A DNA stretch of 64,000 nucleotides. Origin: CAZKAP01 sp964552195. GTDB lineage: Bacteria; Bacteroidota; Bacteroidia; Flavobacteriales; Flavobacteriaceae. The notes beneath the pieces are model-generated. The model ran no database searches and was not told where the DNA came from. It saw nothing but the letters and a program-made list of their open reading frames with translations. This document shows positions 60,745-64,000 of the stretch, piece by piece (position 1 is the stretch's first letter; every line of letters begins with the position of its first letter). The DNA lies in NCBI GenBank assembly GCA_964552195.1, contig CAZKFM010000002.1, positions 455,333 through 519,332 on the forward strand, in the 5' to 3' direction. The translations under genes and the position numbers were made by a program.

Positions 60745-60818
60745 AATGTGTTTCTTTTGTAGCAGGCGGCTTCAGCACTTTTTGAGCCCACTCCACGGTT
60801 ATACAATACCTAATGGTT

Positions 60819-61016
60819 TTACTTGAGTCGCAATTGCTCCTTAATGTTGTTCACATCCGATTCGTGAACGAGTCCTGAATGCGTCAGCCTAAGCTTCCGC
60901 TTGTGACTCTTCTTGGTCAAGATGTGACTTTTGAAGGCGTGCTTGCGCTTGATTTTACCAGAGCCAGTAATCGTAAACCGCTTCTTGGCGCTGGATTTTG
61001 TCTTCATTTTTGGCAT
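60819..61016 (-). CDS. rpmI: 50S ribosomal protein L35
   Basis: This is 65 residues from MPKMKTKSSAKKRFTITGSG to NNIKEQLRLK, with the KHAFKSHILTKKSHKRKLR core. The longer frame to 61061 overlaps infC and is not family sequence, so the start at 61016 is used. Confidence 0.97.
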   Translation of the reverse strand: MPKMKTKSSAKKRFTITGSGKIKRKHAFKSHILTKKSHKRKLRLTHSGLVHESDVNNIKEQLRLK

Positions 61017-61035
61017 TTCTCCTACGTATCTAGTT

Positions 61036-61593
61036 TTACTTCTTCTGCGTTTTGGGGGCAATAACGATGATCATCTTTTTGCCTTCCAATTTGGGCATTT
61101 GTTCAACCTTTCCCCATTCTTCCAGTTCCTGCGCCAGTTTGAGCAGCAGGATTTCACCCTGGTCCTTGTAAACGATTGAACGTCCCTTAAAAAAGACAAA
61201 GGCTTTAACCTTGGCCCCGTCTTTTAAAAACTTTTCGGCATGGCGCTTTTTAAAATCGTAGTCGTGATCATCTGTCTGAGGTCCGAACCGAATCTCCTTT
61301 ACCACGACTTTAGTGGTCTTCGCCTTAATTGCCTTTTCTCTTTTCTTCTGTTCGTACAGAAACTTCTTGTAATCGATAATCTTACAAACCGGTGGATCTG
61401 CCTTGGGCGAAATCTCAACCAGATCGAGTTCCTGTTCTTTGGCCATGGCCAGGGCCTTGCGTGTTGGGTAAACACCCATTTCTACGTTATCTCCAACCAG
61501 TCGAACTTCCTCAGCCTTGATCTCACCGTTGATGTTGTGAGGATTCTTGTTCTCTCTTCTTGGTTGTGGCCTAAATCTTCTACGTATTGCTAT
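61036..61593 (-). CDS. infC: Translation initiation factor IF-3, ATA start
   Basis: The first ATG of the frame (61479) would drop 38 residues of the conserved N-terminal domain. Upstream the frame encodes AIRRRFRPQPRRENKNPHNI and NGEIKAEEVRLVGDNVE, and an in-frame TAA lies 5 codons before the proposed start. No ATG, GTG or TTG exists between; the family start (MAIRRRF) falls on ATA at 61593-61591. This gives 185 residues, the normal length. Non-standard infC start codons are known in other bacteria and let IF-3 control its own synthesis. It begins 15 bases after thrS. Confidence 0.93.
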   Translation of the reverse strand: MAIRRRFRPQPRRENKNPHNINGEIKAEEVRLVGDNVEMGVYPTRKALAMAKEQELDLVEISPKADPPVCKIIDYKKFLYEQKKREKAIKAKTTKVVVKEIRFGPQTDDHDYDFKKRHAEKFLKDGAKVKAFVFFKGRSIVYKDQGEILLLKLAQELEEWGKVEQMPKLEGKKMIIVIAPKTQKK

Positions 61594-61608
61594 GGTAACT
61601 GTATTTAA

Positions 61609-63561
61609 TTAAACTTCTACTTTAAATGGTTGCAGGGTTTTCCCGATCTCTGTCTTCACCAGATCGGCAAACTCTTCAACGCTCAGGCTTCCCAACTCTT
61701 CACCTCCATGCCTGCGCACTGAGAGGGTCTGTCCGTCGACTTCTTGTTCACCGACTATGATCATAAATGGGATCTTCTGCATTTCAGCCTCGCGGATTTT
61801 CTTACCCACGGTTTCACTCCTATCATCAACGAGGGCGCGAATTTCGTGATTTTCGAATGAATTTAAAACTTTTTTAGCGTATTTCTCATGCTTCTCACTG
61901 ATAGGCAGGACAATGGCCTGCACCGGGATCAGCCAAAGAGGAAATACTCCACCAGTATGCTCCAATAATAATGCCACGAACCGCTCCAGACTGCCAAATG
62001 GTGCCCGGTGTATCATTACAGGTCGGTGCAGTTCGTTATCTGCTCCCTTATACGTCAGATCGAAGCGTTCTGGTAGGGTGTAATCCACCTGTATGGTCCC
62101 CAATTGCCATTCTCTGCCCAGGGCATCTTCGATCATGAAGTCGAGCTTGGGTCCGTAAAATGCCGCCTCGCCCTCTTCGATCTGAAAGGGGAGTCCTTTC
62201 TCCTCTGCGGCCCTGATGATGGCCGCCTCTGCCTTCTCCCAGTTCTCCTTACTTCCTATGTATTTATCCGGATCCTTAGGGTCCCTGACCGATACTTGTG
62301 CTTTGAACTGATTGAATCCTAAGGATTTCAGCACATATAAAGAAAGGTCGATTACAGCTTTGAATTCGGCCAGGAGCTGATCTACAGTGCAGAAAATATG
62401 GGCATCGTCCTGGGTAAATCCTCGGACGCGGGTAAGTCCGTGTAGTTCGCCGCTCTGCTCATAGCGATAAACCGTACCGAACTCCGCGTAGCGCTTGGGC
62501 AACTCGCGATAGCTGAATGGGCTCGCTCTATAAATCTCGCAATGATGCGGGCAATTCATGGGCTTGAGCAGAAATTCTTCTTCTTCTTTAGGAGTGTGAA
62601 TGGGCTGGAAACTGTCCTCACCATACTTGGCGTAGTGCCCTGAGGTTACGTATAACTCCTTTTGTCCAATATGTGGGGTAACCACCATCTCGTATCCCGC
62701 TTTGCGCTGGGCGTCCTTAAGGAATTGCTCGAGTCGTTCCCTTAAAGCCGCGCCCTTCGGGAGCCAAAGGGGAAGACCCTGGCCCACACGCTGGGAGAAC
62801 GTAAACAGTCCAAGTTCTTTTCCTAGCTTTCGGTGATCGCGTTTTTTAGCCTCTTCCAGCAATTCGAGGTATTCGTTCAGTTCTTTCTGTTTGGGGAAGG
62901 ATATTCCATAGACCCTGGTGAGTTGCTTGTTGTTTTCATCTCCTCTCCAATAGGCGCCCGCTATGCTCAATACTTTGAAGGCTTTAATGAGTCCCGTATT
63001 CGGGATGTGCCCTCCCCGGCAGAGATCGGTAAAGTTGCTGTGATCACAAAAAGTGATGGTGCCATCTTCCAGATCTTTGATTAGCTCAAGCTTATAAGGA
63101 TTCTCCCTTTCGGTATAAAAGGCCAGTGCCTCTTCCTTGCTCACGGAACGCATGGTAAAGGGGTGCTTTTCTCTGGCCCGTTCGAGTGCCTTCTTTTCGA
63201 TGGCTCCAAAATCCTTGTCCGTGAGGGTCTCCTCACCAAAATCCACATCGTAATAAAAGCCATTCGCTATGGGCGGACCTATACTAAGTCGGGCATCCGG
63301 ATATAATTCGAGTATAGCCTGAGCAAGGACATGGGCGGAAGAGTGCCAGAATGCCTTTTTTCCCTCCTTGTCCTTCCAGGTATAAAGGACCAGACTTCCG
63401 TCAATCTCCAAAGGAGTGCTGGTCTCAACGGTATTCTGGTTAAAGGAAGCTGAAATTACGTTTCGTGCGAGACCTTCGCTGATGGAAAGGGCTACCTGAT
63501 AGGGCGTTGTGCCTTTCGGAAACTCCTTAACAGAACCGTCGGGCAGTGTGATTTGTATCAT
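61609..63561 (-). CDS. thrS: Threonyl-tRNA synthetase
   Basis: This 650-residue protein has an N-terminal TGS domain (ITLPDGSVKEFPKGTTPYQV), an editing domain with HSSAHVLAQAI and CRGGHIPNTG, a class II core (MNCPHHCEIY with the zinc cysteine; TRVRGFTQDDAHIFC) and a C-terminal anticodon domain (VLPISEKHEKYA...). It heads the thrS-infC-rpmI-rplT operon; its promoter lies at 63590-63620. No T-box is seen, as expected in this phylum. Confidence 0.97.
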   Translation of the reverse strand: MIQITLPDGSVKEFPKGTTPYQVALSISEGLARNVISASFNQNTVETSTPLEIDGSLVLYTWKDKEGKKAFWHSSAHVLAQAILELYPDARLSIGPPIANGFYYDVDFGEETLTDKDFGAIEKKALERAREKHPFTMRSVSKEEALAFYTERENPYKLELIKDLEDGTITFCDHSNFTDLCRGGHIPNTGLIKAFKVLSIAGAYWRGDENNKQLTRVYGISFPKQKELNEYLELLEEAKKRDHRKLGKELGLFTFSQRVGQGLPLWLPKGAALRERLEQFLKDAQRKAGYEMVVTPHIGQKELYVTSGHYAKYGEDSFQPIHTPKEEEEFLLKPMNCPHHCEIYRASPFSYRELPKRYAEFGTVYRYEQSGELHGLTRVRGFTQDDAHIFCTVDQLLAEFKAVIDLSLYVLKSLGFNQFKAQVSVRDPKDPDKYIGSKENWEKAEAAIIRAAEEKGLPFQIEEGEAAFYGPKLDFMIEDALGREWQLGTIQVDYTLPERFDLTYKGADNELHRPVMIHRAPFGSLERFVALLLEHTGGVFPLWLIPVQAIVLPISEKHEKYAKKVLNSFENHEIRALVDDRSETVGKKIREAEMQKIPFMIIVGEQEVDGQTLSVRRHGGEELGSLSVEEFADLVKTEIGKTLQPFKVEV

Positions 63562-63589
63562 ATATATATAACGAGCGTCTAAGGTGGGT

Positions 63590-63620
63590 CAAAGATAGTG
63601 GGTATGTTTTTGGAGAGCAA
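63590..63620 (-). promoter_or_regulatory. Promoter of the thrS operon
   Basis: On the minus strand TTG (63620-63618), 20 bases, then TATCTTTG (63597-63590). The thrS ATG follows 28 bases on, after a TATATATA leader. Confidence 0.65.
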
Positions 63621-63904
63621 CAGCCAACGGTTTCAGTAGCCCGATATTGTCCTGCATGGAATGTGTTGTCATTCACTCAACACGATCACACTTCAGCAGT
63701 TGCCATTATTTTACGATTCATTCTATTAACAATCAGTCGGTTGTACTTATGAACAACTCCCTCTACACCCGGCGGTATTCAGAACTGGCGGCCCACGGCC
63801 GTCCACAGGAATCGGGAGGTATACCACAGTTCGGTAGCTGGCGATTTTGTTAACAGTTTGTTACTGAAAAGTTTATAAAATACTCAAGAATATTTTTACC
63901 ACAT

Positions 63905-63938
63905 TTTTGGAAGATTGTTGTTTCGCTGCTTATATTTG
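63905..63938 (+). promoter_or_regulatory. Strong rightward promoter at the window edge
   Basis: TTTTG at 63905-63909, 21 bases, then TATATTTG at 63931-63938, followed by CACCCGCTTTG. The downstream gene is outside the window; I recall similar TTTGCACCCGC sequence before flavobacterial rRNA operons, so that is the first guess. Confidence 0.6.
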
Positions 63939-64000
63939 CACCCGCTTTGTTAGAGAGTGAGATAAAGAGAAGGAATAGAGTCCGGCTAAGAGGTTGGGCT

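Larger units (their letters stand above)
63562..64000. other. Intergenic region between thrS and the right edge
   Basis: These 439 bases hold the thrS promoter (63590-63620, minus) and a strong plus-strand promoter (63905-63938). Between them I see no convincing gene: a 68-codon frame at 63647-63853 has low-quality composition and no family resemblance. The last 60 bases after TATATTTGCACCCGC may be the leader of an rRNA operon or another strongly expressed gene beyond the window. Confidence 0.5.

Noticed and set aside
63647..63853. Plus-strand open frame of 68 codons before the right edge
   Set aside because: No family match, odd composition and no promoter fit; treated as intergenic.
1..64000. 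Search for mobile elements, phage genes, CRISPR arrays and defence systems
   Set aside because: No transposase, integrase, phage gene, repeat-spacer array or known defence gene was seen on either strand.

Overview
The window is a chromosomal segment of a Flavobacteriaceae-type Bacteroidota bacterium. The evidence is a PorP/SprF plus PorE-like pair of type IX secretion, several flavobacterial families (DUF4295, TIGR03643, DUF5916, DUF4369), starts with no visible Shine-Dalgarno sequence, repeated TAnnTTTG -7 promoter boxes, and a marine-flavobacterial carotenoid cluster. Base composition looks near half GC, high for the family. It is gene-dense housekeeping DNA with accessory loci between. I see no insertion sequence, prophage or CRISPR array. 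The left edge cuts a porP/sprF gene. The right edge stops just after a strong promoter facing right.

Layout. 1-5.2 kb: type IX secretion envelope genes, idi, manA and small conserved genes. 5.2-10.7 kb: a minus-strand run (DUF819 transporter, DUF5916 outer-membrane protein, alpha/beta hydrolase, SPFH protein). 10.8-15.5 kb: S1/P1 nuclease, TlpA-like thioredoxin, an AraC regulator overlapping alkB, and two tandem secreted paralogs. 15.5-22.7 kb: htpG, a candidate small RNA, a TetR plus ABC1-kinase pair, a KAS III enzyme and a sodium symporter. 22.8-30 kb: recR, an operon E2/exonuclease/FAH hydrolase/Hpt/cinA, then rpmB-rpmG-DUF4295-ftsY. 31-37 kb: rimO, a BLUF photoreceptor, and a periplasmic foldase/MoxR operon. 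37-46.7 kb: aconitase, a cysteine-free thioredoxin-fold protein and a carotenoid locus. 46.8-64 kb: two tRNAs, aroK, split transketolase, tgt, lptG-like, accA, dnaB and the thrS-infC-rpmI-rplT operon.

How genes work together. The carotenoid locus (MerR/B12 regulator, crtI, crtB, crtZ, crtD-like, cruF, with a convergent crtA-like gene) carries most of the steps expected for a saproxanthin/myxol-type monocyclic pigment. Only a lycopene cyclase is missing from the window. The regulator carries the CarH signature residues, and a 12-bp palindrome sits just upstream of its -7 box, so light control through B12 is a reasonable inference. Two putative light sensors (BLUF and CarH-like) lie about 13 kb apart.

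Most unusual points: infC must start at a non-standard codon, apparently ATA; a promoter-plus-terminator unit of about 100 nt without an ORF precedes the TetR gene; tgt lacks its three zinc-ligand cysteines; and a GTG-started alkB overlaps an AraC regulator.
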